Shown in pieces: positions 53,278 to 61,896 of a stretch of DNA of 64,000 bases; positions within the stretch are counted from its first letter, which is position 1; the number at the start of each line of letters is the position of its first letter. Source of the DNA: Gammaproteobacteria bacterium. Its GTDB lineage: Bacteria; Pseudomonadota; Gammaproteobacteria; Pseudomonadales; Pseudohongiellaceae. The stretch is taken from positions 1-64,000 of the forward strand of contig JAQWPL010000024.1 of the NCBI GenBank assembly GCA_029245395.1, given 5' to 3'. Under the pieces are notes generated by a model that was not told the DNA's origin, made no database searches, and was given only the letters and a program-made list of their open reading frames with translations. The position numbers were made by a program, and so were the translations under genes.

Positions 53278-54243
53278 ATGGCTCATGAGTTACCGGGAAC
53301 AACCCTGTCCGGACATCACCACATTACTATTGGTGTAAGCAATCCGCAGGAAGATTTCGATTTTCACACCAAGGTACTTGGCTTGAAATGCGTCAAGCGA
53401 ACCCTTTTTTACGATGGCGATGTACCTATTTACCATTTGTATTATGGCAATGATGTCGGTTTAGAAAGCTCTCTACTGACTACCTTTCCTCTTTCGCACT
53501 TAGGTGTCAAAGGCAAGCATGGCAGTGGGCAGGTCGCCACCGTAAGCTTGTCAGTGCCGGAGGATGCATTGGGTTACTGGTCAGACCGTTTAAAAGAACA
53601 CGGCATGGAAGTGACTGAAAACGAACGCTTTGGTGAAAAACACCTGGATTTCGTCTCTCCCCATAATATTAATATGTCCCTTGCTGGTGTGGCTGAAGAT
53701 GGCCGTGAGCCGTATTCCAATGGCCCTGTACCAGCAGAGATGATGATAAGGGGAACCCATTCTGCCGGCATTTCCACTCGCGATATGGAATTCATGGCGG
53801 AGTTCATGGAAATCGGTTGGGGCTCACGTGTTGAAGCCGAGGAAAATAATCAGGTGCGTTATGCTATGGGGGAAGGGGGGTCAGGTACCTATACTGATTT
53901 CTTTATTGAACCCGAGCGCAGCTCTGGCAGTTGGACCGTCGGAGAAGGGGCAATTCACCACATGGCCTACAATGTGCCTAATTTGGAAGCCCAGATGAAA
54001 ATCAAAAAGTTTCTCGAAGGAATCGGTTATACGGATTGCTCGGATGTCAAAGACAGGGGGTATTTCGATTCAGTCTATGTACGAACCCCATCGGGGGCTT
54101 TGTTCGAAGCCTGCTGCTCCCATGATCCTTCGTTTCAATGCGACGAGCCAATTGAATCGTTAGGCACTCAACTGATGATGTCACCACAGGTGAAGAAGAA
54201 TGTTGAAGAAACCCTGTCGATCATAGGGAAGATAGACGGGTAA
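53278..54243 (+). CDS. Ring-cleaving dioxygenase-like VOC protein
   Basis: 321 residues with two VOC modules. The first has GHHHITIGVSNPQEDFDFHTKVLGL and a LESSLLTTFPL strand. The second has HSAGISTRDMEFMAEFMEIGWG, then GAIHHMAYNVPNLEAQMKIKKFLE and GALFEACCSHDP, where His and Glu of HHMAY and LFEACC are likely Fe ligands. Such proteins include MhqO/LinE-type (hydro)quinone dioxygenases. No signal peptide, so cytoplasmic. It could feed the maleylacetate/3-oxoadipate genes at 7-13 kb, but this is an inference across 40 kb. Confidence 0.75.
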   Translation: MAHELPGTTLSGHHHITIGVSNPQEDFDFHTKVLGLKCVKRTLFYDGDVPIYHLYYGNDVGLESSLLTTFPLSHLGVKGKHGSGQVATVSLSVPEDALGYWSDRLKEHGMEVTENERFGEKHLDFVSPHNINMSLAGVAEDGREPYSNGPVPAEMMIRGTHSAGISTRDMEFMAEFMEIGWGSRVEAEENNQVRYAMGEGGSGTYTDFFIEPERSSGSWTVGEGAIHHMAYNVPNLEAQMKIKKFLEGIGYTDCSDVKDRGYFDSVYVRTPSGALFEACCSHDPSFQCDEPIESLGTQLMMSPQVKKNVEETLSIIGKIDG

Positions 54244-54276
54244 TCATCAGAAAAAGAAAAAAGGGCTACAAAAAAG

Positions 54277-54319
54277 GGGTCAGAGCCACTTGAAAATCAA
54301 GTAGCCCTGGTCCTTTTTT
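54277..54319 (+). terminator. Intrinsic terminator made from a GGGGTCAGAGC-type palindrome
   Basis: A long hairpin (54277-54292 paired with 54298-54313, two mismatches) with a 5-nt loop, followed by six T residues (54314-54319). It lies 34 bases after the VOC gene. The same GGTCAGAGC core is seen at 58029-58052. Confidence 0.75.
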
Positions 54320-54469
54320 ACTCCTATCTATATCAGTTTCTATTATGAATAAAATATGGAAATCACCTATACAGGACAGGAAGAGCAGTATCATTGGCCT
54401 GTATAAAGTAATTTATAGTTATTGGAAATAATACCACAACACTCCAGGGGCTTTTGGCTCTACTTATCT

Positions 54470-56662
54470 ATGAACTGTTTCTTGAGAAATCGTATTGTTC
54501 TGTTCCTGATATTTTGTCTGCTGACAGTCAGTGAGGCATTTGCACAGGTCGACAATATCGGTAACGAAGGTGTCCGCATCTTCGAACCTATCTATTACAT
54601 AGAATTTGATCCAGTCACTGCGCTTGATTTGGTAAATCGTACTCCTGGTTTTAATTTGCAGTCACAATCGGGAGGCAGGGGTCTGTCTGGTGTCCGATCT
54701 AATATATTGATCAACGGCGAGCGGCCACCTCCCAAGGGTCAATCTATTTGGCAGCAGCTTTCCGATACGCCCTATACCAATGTGACACATATCGAGCTTA
54801 TTGATACTGGTGCGGCACTAGACATTGATATGCAGGGTTATACCCAGGTGGTTAATGTCATTCTTGATGTTGATCGAACAAATTTTTATGAATTATCTAC
54901 TGATTACAGTAAGGAAGGTTCTGGAGAGATTAATCAACGCAACGAACGAGCATTGCAGCTTGATGCTACTGCTTCATTCTCATTGGGTAAACACGAATTT
55001 AAATTAAATGGTGGTAAAGAAGATCGCAGCAACAAGTCACCCGCAGATTTTATTTCTATTAATCCTGGTAATCCTGAGCTTAGATTATCCAGCCCCGATG
55101 AGTCAGAAAGAGATAATCAATTTTTGGATTTGAGCTCAATTTTTAATCTGAACAATAAAAGTATGCTTTCAATGAATGCGCAATTTTACCGCGAAACAAA
55201 TTTTTCGGCGCCAATAGCCTCCTCTGGAGGTCAGGATGCACTCAGCTCGGTACGTCGAACATCCACGGGTGATGTTGAGAGGCAGGAATTTTCTGCCGAA
55301 TACCGTAGACCATTTGGTGCGCGCAGCGAGATGATGCTTGCGGTGGTTGATTCGCGCGATATTAATGAATCCAGGTCTTCTTTTTTGGAGGAAGATTCAC
55401 TCCTGTCTTCGGTCAGAAGCAGAGAGTCGGGAGAATCTGCTGCACGGCTTCTTTTGTCTAACCGAATTACTGACAAAATTACTTTGCGCTCTACTTTATC
55501 CACTGCGTTTAATTACTTTGAAGGCACTTTTCAGTCTTTTAATAATGGCTCGCTACTTGATCTTGATGGTAGCGATAGCAGGGTGGAAGAGGATCGTCAC
55601 TCCCTTCAAGTTGAAGCTGACTGGAACTGGCGAGATAACTGGATATTACGTGGCGCTATAAGTGGCGGTGCCTACACTATCAATACCCAGGAATTATCCA
55701 GTGGAGCACAATCCGAAACCAAAGGCAGGGGGTCAGTTGTCTATCGTCTAAAGGAAAGAACGACCATAACCTATGAATCTCGTTATGAAGTAGGTCAGCT
55801 AAGTTTTAATCAGTTCCTGGCTTCATCCAACCTGTCCTCTGATGTTCTCCAGGCAGGTGCGGGGAGTCTCCTGCCAGAGCGTCAATGGAATCATTCAATA
55901 AGTTATGACCAAAGATTTGGCGACAGGGGTGTATTGAAATTCGGTTTGAGTCATCAAAATGTACAGAATCCGGTGCGATCCGTGCCTTTGTCAGATACTC
56001 GAGTAGTTTCCCAGAATACATCTCCGGAAAAAATTAATCGTTTTAATGTGTCTTTTGAATATCCTTTCACGCGCTTTGGTCTGGAGAGCCTGGTCTTGAA
56101 TACCGGGGTTACCATTACTGATTCTGAGACCATTGATCCAGTAACCGCTATAAAACGTGAAGTGCCGTGGGCTGCCCCAATTCAATGGTCTCTTGGCATG
56201 AGAAAAAATCCAGGTCAGGGAAAATGGACCTGGGGCTTCAATGTCTTTAATCGAACCTTTAATGATAATTATTCAGTAAGGTCTTTTCGTGAGCGCGATC
56301 GTAGTTACGAATGGCGAATGTTTGCAGATTGGGAAATCATAAGTCTATTCAAATTAAGTGCACGAATAGAAGGGCCTCGTACTGAAAGAAATGTAATAAG
56401 CTTTTTTTCTTCTATCCGACAAGCAGGTATCGATCCTTCCTTTATTTCAGGTACTAACAGCAAAAGGGATAGCTCAGCCTCTTTTTCGGTCGAGTGGAGG
56501 CGTACACGGAACCTGGAAGTCATTGCCAGTATTAATACCCGGCCTAGGTTTCAAAATGAACAATTTTTACGTGCCTTTGGCGAAACAACAAGCTCAATGC
56601 AAACTAGAGAGATCGCACAAACGCCACGATTTCAAATTCAATTTCGTTTTTATACTCAGTGA
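54470..56662 (+). CDS. TonB-dependent receptor-like outer-membrane protein
   Basis: 730 residues from ATG 54470; an in-frame TTG at 54422 would only add residues ahead of the signal peptide, which ends AFAQ. The plug domain is residues ~30-130: DPVTALDLVNRTPGFNLQ, GLSGVRSNILINGERPP and VTHIELIDTGAA. The rest is a repetitive series of amphipathic beta strands with charged turns (RDINESRSSF, DWNWRDNWILRGA), ending in the strand RFQIQFRFYTQ, with an aromatic residue near the C-terminus. No obvious TonB box or carboxypeptidase-like domain. It would take up a large substrate. It stands alone, divergent from no partner. Confidence 0.85.
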   Translation: MNCFLRNRIVLFLIFCLLTVSEAFAQVDNIGNEGVRIFEPIYYIEFDPVTALDLVNRTPGFNLQSQSGGRGLSGVRSNILINGERPPPKGQSIWQQLSDTPYTNVTHIELIDTGAALDIDMQGYTQVVNVILDVDRTNFYELSTDYSKEGSGEINQRNERALQLDATASFSLGKHEFKLNGGKEDRSNKSPADFISINPGNPELRLSSPDESERDNQFLDLSSIFNLNNKSMLSMNAQFYRETNFSAPIASSGGQDALSSVRRTSTGDVERQEFSAEYRRPFGARSEMMLAVVDSRDINESRSSFLEEDSLLSSVRSRESGESAARLLLSNRITDKITLRSTLSTAFNYFEGTFQSFNNGSLLDLDGSDSRVEEDRHSLQVEADWNWRDNWILRGAISGGAYTINTQELSSGAQSETKGRGSVVYRLKERTTITYESRYEVGQLSFNQFLASSNLSSDVLQAGAGSLLPERQWNHSISYDQRFGDRGVLKFGLSHQNVQNPVRSVPLSDTRVVSQNTSPEKINRFNVSFEYPFTRFGLESLVLNTGVTITDSETIDPVTAIKREVPWAAPIQWSLGMRKNPGQGKWTWGFNVFNRTFNDNYSVRSFRERDRSYEWRMFADWEIISLFKLSARIEGPRTERNVISFFSSIRQAGIDPSFISGTNSKRDSSASFSVEWRRTRNLEVIASINTRPRFQNEQFLRAFGETTSSMQTREIAQTPRFQIQFRFYTQ

Positions 56663-56729
56663 TAAGAATTGATTTCATTCAGTCACTTAGAAAAAGTGGC
56701 TTCAACTCCTTTAACTTCCCCTTTCATTA

Positions 56730-57977
56730 TTAAACATAAAGTCCGGCCACGTAGCCGGAAGACCATGCCCACTGAAAATTGAAACCGCCAAGATGGCCGC
56801 TGACATCCAGCACCTCGCCGATAAAGTACAACCCGGGGGTGTGGTTTGCTTCGAAAGTTTTCGAACTGATGCCTTCGGTATCGACACCGCCCAAAGTGAC
56901 TTCAGCAGTGCGATAGCCTTCGGTTGCCGACGGTTTTAAATTCCAGACATTCAGCTTCTCTCCAATGGTGATGAGTACCTGGTCCGATATTTCAGCCAGG
57001 GGTTTTTCTGTCAATTCCGGCCACCATAGTTCCTGTAATGCCTCTGTCAGTGCCCGGGGAAGTTTTTGTTGCACGACAGTTTTCAGCAGGCTTTTGCTTT
57101 TAGACTGTTTGGCATCGCACAGCCAAGCCCGTGTGTTCATATCAGGTAACAGGTTAATGGTGATAGTGTTTCCGGGTAGCCAATAACTGGAGATTTGTAG
57201 AATAGCCGGTCCGCTGATGCCACGATGGGTAAACAGCAGGCTTTCCCGGAATCGCTGCCCGTTACAATGCACTTCAATATCGGTTGATACACCGGACAAT
57301 TGTTCACAGACAGTTTTTAATTCATCCGTAAACATGAAGGGCACTAGTCCTGCGCGGCGTTCGGTTAGTTGTAAGTCAAACTGGCGGGCAATGTCATAGC
57401 CCATGCTGCTGCCGCCCAGAGTGGGTACTGACAGTCCTCCGGTGGCAACAACCAGGGAATCGCATATCAGCGTGGCTTGTTGAACCGGGGTTTTTCCAGC
57501 TTGGGAAATATCCAGCTGGTAGCGTTTTTCTGTTGAGTCTTCAGCAGCCAACGGTTTGATACTGTTTATTTCGCAATGAGTGTGGATAGTGACACCCGCC
57601 TGAGTACATTCGTTTTCAAGCATCATCAAAATTTGATTTGCTGATTCCTTGCAGAATAGCTGCTGGTGCTTGCGCTCCTCAAAACTAATACCATGTTTTT
57701 CTACCAGTTTGATAAAGTCCCATTGGGTATAGCGGGACAGTGCTGATTTGCAGAAGTGTGGATTGGCTGACAGGAAATTTTCTGGCTCAACACTGTAGTT
57801 GGTGAAATTACAGCGCCCGCCACCAGACATCAGAATCTTCTTGCCTATTTGGTTGGATTTTTCCAGGACGATCACGTGGCGCCCGCGTTGGGCTGCTGTT
57901 AGCGCACACATCAAGCCGGCAGCGCCGCCACCCAAAACAATGGCATTGCAGTTTTCTGAACTGGAATTTTTATTCAA
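56730..57977 (-). CDS. HI0933/YhiN-family flavoprotein (NAD(P)/FAD-dependent oxidoreductase)
   Basis: 415 residues. The FAD-binding dinucleotide motif is VLGGGAAGLMCALTAAQRG, the family motif MSGGGRCNFTN lies near residue 52, and a second FAD segment near the end reads GLYFIGEVLDVSGHLGGFNFQWAWSSGYVAG (in part). The pattern ATGGLSVPTLGGSSMGYDIA is also diagnostic. Members are cytoplasmic flavoproteins of uncertain role. It is transcribed toward the TonB receptor. Confidence 0.88.
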   Translation of the reverse strand: MNKNSSSENCNAIVLGGGAAGLMCALTAAQRGRHVIVLEKSNQIGKKILMSGGGRCNFTNYSVEPENFLSANPHFCKSALSRYTQWDFIKLVEKHGISFEERKHQQLFCKESANQILMMLENECTQAGVTIHTHCEINSIKPLAAEDSTEKRYQLDISQAGKTPVQQATLICDSLVVATGGLSVPTLGGSSMGYDIARQFDLQLTERRAGLVPFMFTDELKTVCEQLSGVSTDIEVHCNGQRFRESLLFTHRGISGPAILQISSYWLPGNTITINLLPDMNTRAWLCDAKQSKSKSLLKTVVQQKLPRALTEALQELWWPELTEKPLAEISDQVLITIGEKLNVWNLKPSATEGYRTAEVTLGGVDTEGISSKTFEANHTPGLYFIGEVLDVSGHLGGFNFQWAWSSGYVAGLYV

Positions 57978-58028
57978 AGGTAGGCCTGAATAGGTGGAGT
58001 GAAAAAATAAACAGCGGAAAAATTAAAA

Positions 58029-58052
58029 GGTCAGAGCAAGTAGCTCTGCCCC
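58029..58052 (-). terminator. Hairpin/terminator overlapping the end of the PAS gene
   Basis: On the minus strand a GGGCAGAGC...GCTCTGACC hairpin (one mismatch) with loop TACTT, then a TTTT run. The stop codon TGA of the PAS gene lies inside the hairpin, so the last residues of that protein are encoded by a dispersed palindrome. Confidence 0.65.
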
Positions 58053-59227
58053 CTATGGATCAAGTCCAGCGCATTTTTCAGCATCTCACCTGATTCCGGT
58101 ATGATTGATTCAGCGCCAACTACCTGAAGCAGTTCTCCAGTATTACCCCAGATAACACCTTGTGCGCGGACCACTACCCAAATCCAATCACCTGATTTGT
58201 TTTTCAGGCGATAAGAAGACGAATATTCGCGAGTATTTCCTGTGGAAAAGTTCTGGAGTTTATTGAGTACTTTTAATTTATCCTCCGGGTGCAACAAGTC
58301 TTCCCAGAAAGGAATATCATTGATTATATCGCCAACTTCATAACCCAACATGCCTAACCAACTGTCACTGTATTTCATTTGTCCGGATTTAATATTCATA
58401 TCCCAGACCCCACCATTTGATTGTCCCAGCAAGGAATTAAATCTTGCATCATCAAAGTCACTAAAATTTCTGACCATCATATTGTTTGTTTGCTTGTGTT
58501 TCAGGGTAGTGTGGAGTTTTTCAAATTCCTCTTGATCAAATTGCAGTTGATTCTCTAACTCAATTATTTTTTCTTCCAGTTCAATTTTTTCAGACTCAAT
58601 GACTGAAAGCAGCTTGCTGACTTCAAACTGCTTCTTAAGACTGTAAAAAACTGTCTTGTGCATCCTCAAAGCGATAAAGAGAATAAACACCAGGAACAGG
58701 AATAGTGAGCAACCGATGACAAATGTCAGCTCACGGTCTAGGAATATCAGATAGAGAGCGCCAGGTAAAATGGCTGGAATAGAAAAGACTGCAAAACTAT
58801 ATTTAAGGCTTGCTAGTGTTGCCGCTGAGCCTGTAACCAATCCGCCCAATAAGAAAACTGCAGCAATGAGATGAATTGTCTGTTTTGGTGGCACTATCAG
58901 GATGAGCTGTAATCCCCAGCCCAATCCTGAAAGGAAAACTCCTCCAACATATATTTTCAGCCAAACCTTTATATTGTTTTCGTTTTCTTGTGCTCTGGTA
59001 TATCTGTATGCCAGATGCTCTCTACAGAGGGTTACAAACAGGATATACGCATCCCAGTACAACAATGCAGAGCGGTTGGCTACTGGCCAAAGAACCCACA
59101 CTAAAAAGGAAGAGATGAGAACAACGGACCAGTTGGAATAGTTTAGATTTTTGTATAGGCAGTCAACTTGATTTAGAAGAAGTTTGCTGTCTGGGTTTTG
59201 GATAATTTCTTTTTGCATGACATCCAT
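58031..59227 (-). CDS. Membrane-bound PAS-domain sensor protein without an output domain
   Basis: 398 residues. About six hydrophobic segments (residues 34-190; for example VVLISSFLVWVLWPV, GGVFLSGLGWGLQLILIV and FVIGCSLFLFLVFILFIAL) are followed by a coiled-coil helix (KIELEEKIIELENQLQFDQEEFEKL, in part) and a PAS/PAC domain with SNGGVWDMNIKSGQMKYSDSWLGMLGY, PEDKLKVLNKLQ and NKSGDWIWVVVRAQGV. The protein stops after the PAC segment, so no kinase, GGDEF or methyl-accepting domain is fused. It may signal through a partner protein. The end is formed by a dispersed palindrome. Confidence 0.75.
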   Translation of the reverse strand: MDVMQKEIIQNPDSKLLLNQVDCLYKNLNYSNWSVVLISSFLVWVLWPVANRSALLYWDAYILFVTLCREHLAYRYTRAQENENNIKVWLKIYVGGVFLSGLGWGLQLILIVPPKQTIHLIAAVFLLGGLVTGSAATLASLKYSFAVFSIPAILPGALYLIFLDRELTFVIGCSLFLFLVFILFIALRMHKTVFYSLKKQFEVSKLLSVIESEKIELEEKIIELENQLQFDQEEFEKLHTTLKHKQTNNMMVRNFSDFDDARFNSLLGQSNGGVWDMNIKSGQMKYSDSWLGMLGYEVGDIINDIPFWEDLLHPEDKLKVLNKLQNFSTGNTREYSSSYRLKNKSGDWIWVVVRAQGVIWGNTGELLQVVGAESIIPESGEMLKNALDLIHRGQSYLL

Positions 59228-59539
59228 TCCAATGTTTCTTTTCCTTTTCCAATTGTGACGTATCCATGGTTCTAAAAGATCTGAATGAAAAGATTCGCCA
59301 CTAATTTAAATGCAAGTAACTACTTTTATACTAATTGATATTCCCTAAGCAAAAATATATCTCATTTCTGTGATGAGTATCATAAAATATTAAACTGATT
59401 CGTTAAAAACTAAGCGTTTTCCTTAGGTGTTTAAGGCAAATGATGGCTTTTTAATATCAGGGAAAAAAGAAGTATGCTCAGTCAAGCTAGGACTTAATGG
59501 GGACAAACCAGGTTTTCTCATAAGAAACGTTGTCTGACC
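59228..59539. other. 312-base intergenic stretch, AT-rich, no gene seen
   Basis: It holds the upstream region of the minus-strand PAS gene and the downstream side of the WEGDTL gene at 59540. About 59498-59541 contains an imperfect palindrome with GGGGACAA at one end and TTGT...GACCC at the other, related to the dispersed GGGTCAG-type elements. No open frame with a ribosome site was found on either strand. Confidence 0.6.
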
Positions 59540-60325
59540 CTATTCATCATAGGTATGCCAGTTGTCATAATCTGGCAGGGTGATTCGATTTTCCCAAAAC
59601 CCTTTGTTGTTTTCGTTGCAGGAATATTCCAGTAATCCGAAACCACCTTGCATGCGGCGAAAAGTGCGCTGGTTGCTAAAGGGCTCAGAGTAGTAAATGG
59701 GATCATCGATGGTAATTTCATAATTTATGCTGTCAGCATCCTGCAGGGTAAATCGTTCAGTCACAGTAATGGCATGGCTGTGAGGATGGCCAACAGTATC
59801 CAGACGGGTTTTGCCGTTGTAGTTACTAGTACTCACTACAAGAGTGTCGCCATCCCAGACACCATGGGAGTTGCCATACCAGGTAGCTGGAATACGGTCA
59901 GTTGTATCTTCGCCGCCAATTTTGAACGAGTGATGCCAGGTGTTTACTTCAAAGAGATAGGCAAAGGCTGTATCAGTCTGGAAAAACTGAACCGGGTTAG
60001 GGGAGTTCATGGATCGGACATGGCCGAAGGGCAGGCAGGCTCCGGTGTAATCGCCATCAGTAGCATTGTAATTGTCGAAATTCAGTTTTCCTGCTGCAGT
60101 AAAGGGCAGCTCACCTGGGCCAAACTGGTTCCTGTTGTTACTCCTGGCCATGTCGGGGACATAGGGGAATTCCCAGATCCCGTTTAGATCAGGTTTGCCT
60201 GAGGAGGTTCTGGGAACGTCGCCGCCCTGCGCAAAACTCTGAAGTGACAAAACAGGTGCTATAAAGAGAAGCAAGACAATAGAAAAAGGTCTAAAGATTA
60301 TATGTATCAAATTAAGGTGGTTCAT
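59540..60325 (-). CDS. Exported WEGDTL-family protein
   Basis: 261 residues, signal peptide ending SFAQ. Blocks in order: KPDLNGIWEFPY, GACLPFGHVR, FEVNTWHHSFKIGGE, WYGNSHGVWDGDTLVV, VTERFT, DDPIYYSEPF and LEYSCNENNKGFW. It is the downstream partner of the DUF6152 gene at 60344 (19 bases away), so the order here is DUF6152 first and WEGDTL second, the reverse of most other pairs. Function unknown. Confidence 0.78.
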   Translation of the reverse strand: MNHLNLIHIIFRPFSIVLLLFIAPVLSLQSFAQGGDVPRTSSGKPDLNGIWEFPYVPDMARSNNRNQFGPGELPFTAAGKLNFDNYNATDGDYTGACLPFGHVRSMNSPNPVQFFQTDTAFAYLFEVNTWHHSFKIGGEDTTDRIPATWYGNSHGVWDGDTLVVSTSNYNGKTRLDTVGHPHSHAITVTERFTLQDADSINYEITIDDPIYYSEPFSNQRTFRRMQGGFGLLEYSCNENNKGFWENRITLPDYDNWHTYDE

Positions 60326-60343
60326 TATTTTTCCCCAGTGCGC

Positions 60344-60769
60344 TTAGCGGTTGCCTGCCCGTGAAAATACCGGCGTGCCATCTTCCAGCGTTATTACCCG
60401 CGTGCTGCAAGTATTGGATCCATCCCTGGCCGGATTGGCTTGTGCCTTGATGATTGTCCCTGCTGGTAAGTCTTCCTTTCTCCAGCCCAACCTGATCAAT
60501 TGGTTGGGCGAGCCCATTTCACACTGCCAAGCAGCAACGTTGCCATTTTCCGCCATCACATCCATATAAAACCAGATATGGGGGTTTGTCCATTCCACTT
60601 CTGTAATTGAGCCGCGCAACTCGAAACTCACTGAAGTATCAAATTCACCAACCAGAGAATGATGGGCCAGAGCTGCGCTTATTGTGGTAAATGCGGTGAT
60701 AAGAGTTGCGCTAAGAACTGAAAAAAATTCTATTGAAAATAGCCGCTTACGTTTGCCTGGAGCTTGCAT
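60344..60769 (-). CDS. Exported DUF6152-like protein
   Basis: 141 residues. A long basic N-terminus (MQAPGKRKRL) is followed by a signal peptide ending ALAHH. HHSLVGEFD, GSITEVEWTNPHIWFYMDV, WQCEMGSPNQLIRLGW and NPARDGSNTC follow the family. Two cysteines, in WQCE and NTCS, could pair. It shares a transcript with the WEGDTL gene downstream and is divergent from the metallo-beta-lactamase-like gene, 149 bases away. Confidence 0.8.
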   Translation of the reverse strand: MQAPGKRKRLFSIEFFSVLSATLITAFTTISAALAHHSLVGEFDTSVSFELRGSITEVEWTNPHIWFYMDVMAENGNVAAWQCEMGSPNQLIRLGWRKEDLPAGTIIKAQANPARDGSNTCSTRVITLEDGTPVFSRAGNR

Positions 60770-60918
60770 ATTGTTTCCTTTTATATGTCTATGTTAAAAA
60801 TATTGGCACCTATATACTCGAAAACGATAAAATCTCTAAAAAAGAGTTGCCGGTATTTAATAACAGCCGGTAGATTCATGTCCAGCGGCATATGTTGATG
60901 AAAAGTCCTCGAATAAAT

Positions 60919-61878
60919 ATGAAAAATTACAGCTTCGGAATTACTTGCAGGAACCCTATGCACATAACTGCCATCCTCCCGATTATGGTGATGATCATCT
61001 TTTGTGTGAGCGCTGTAAAGGCACAATCCCCTGAACTGGAAATTCACCCACTTTCGGACAAGATGTTATTTATACAAGGTCCGGATTCAAACGTGCTGGC
61101 CGTTAATACCAGCGAAGGTATTATCCTGGTCGATGGCGGCCATGCTTCCTGGTATGACAGTCTGCGTCAGGTTGTCGAAGACCAATTTCCCGGTATTCCC
61201 ATCAGGGCGCTCATTAATACGCAGTGGCATCCCCAGCAAACCGGTGCCAATGTCCCTCTGGGAATGCAAGGAGTAGAAATAATAGCTCACGAAAACACCA
61301 TGCTCTGGCTTAGCACCGAAGTCTCGCAACGATGGTCGGGGCAGGTGTTTCCACCATTGCCAAAGGTAGGAATACCAACCACCACGATCTGGGATGACGG
61401 CGTCATGCAAATCGGTGATCGTAATGTGCATTACGGTTTTATGTGGACTGCTCATACTGATGGCGATATCTGGGTGTACTTTGAAGAAGAGGATGTGCTC
61501 GTTACTGGCGGGCTAGTCTCCAATGGTCGCTGGCCTGAGATTGACTGGTCCACTGGAGGCTACATTGGTGGCTTGCTGGATGGTTTCGTCTCGCTACTTA
61601 CTGTGCCTACCTCGCAAACCACAATTATTCCGGCATTTGGGGGCATCATGCCCCTCGACGAGCTAAAAGCGCAAAACCAGATGTATCTGACTATTTTTGA
61701 TCGACTACATGCCCAGGTTATCCAGAGTTTCGATGTTGAGGATATACTGGCAGAGAATCCCGCTGATGAATTCACTGATAAAATGGGTGACCCCACTCAG
61801 TTTATGACCCAGGCATTTCAAAGTTTTAAGAGGCGTTATCGAGATTCGCAAAATTTTAGAATGTTAAATATTCCATGA
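60919..61878 (+). CDS. Exported metallo-beta-lactamase-fold protein with degenerate metal site
   Basis: About 319 residues from ATG 60919; ATG 60892 is an alternative. The signal peptide ends VKAQ. The MBL fold is recognised by SNVLAVNTSEGIILVDGGH at the first strands and VHYGFMWTAHTDGDIWVYFEEEDVLVTGGLV later (in part). The normal zinc motif H-x-H-x-D-H is reduced to QWHPQQTGAN, with Gln for His and Asp, and the later TGD is TGG. Only the single His here and the His of AHTDGD remain. It may be a binding protein, not an active hydrolase. The neighbour after it is the DUF1592 gene (18 bases apart). Confidence 0.75.
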   Translation: MKNYSFGITCRNPMHITAILPIMVMIIFCVSAVKAQSPELEIHPLSDKMLFIQGPDSNVLAVNTSEGIILVDGGHASWYDSLRQVVEDQFPGIPIRALINTQWHPQQTGANVPLGMQGVEIIAHENTMLWLSTEVSQRWSGQVFPPLPKVGIPTTTIWDDGVMQIGDRNVHYGFMWTAHTDGDIWVYFEEEDVLVTGGLVSNGRWPEIDWSTGGYIGGLLDGFVSLLTVPTSQTTIIPAFGGIMPLDELKAQNQMYLTIFDRLHAQVIQSFDVEDILAENPADEFTDKMGDPTQFMTQAFQSFKRRYRDSQNFRMLNIP

Positions 61879-61896
61879 GAATCAACATAAAGCACC

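Noticed and set aside
57978-58033. Read-through of the TGA at the end of the PAS gene
   Set aside because: The following codons are intergenic and repeat-derived with no family resemblance, and a terminator hairpin covers the stop.
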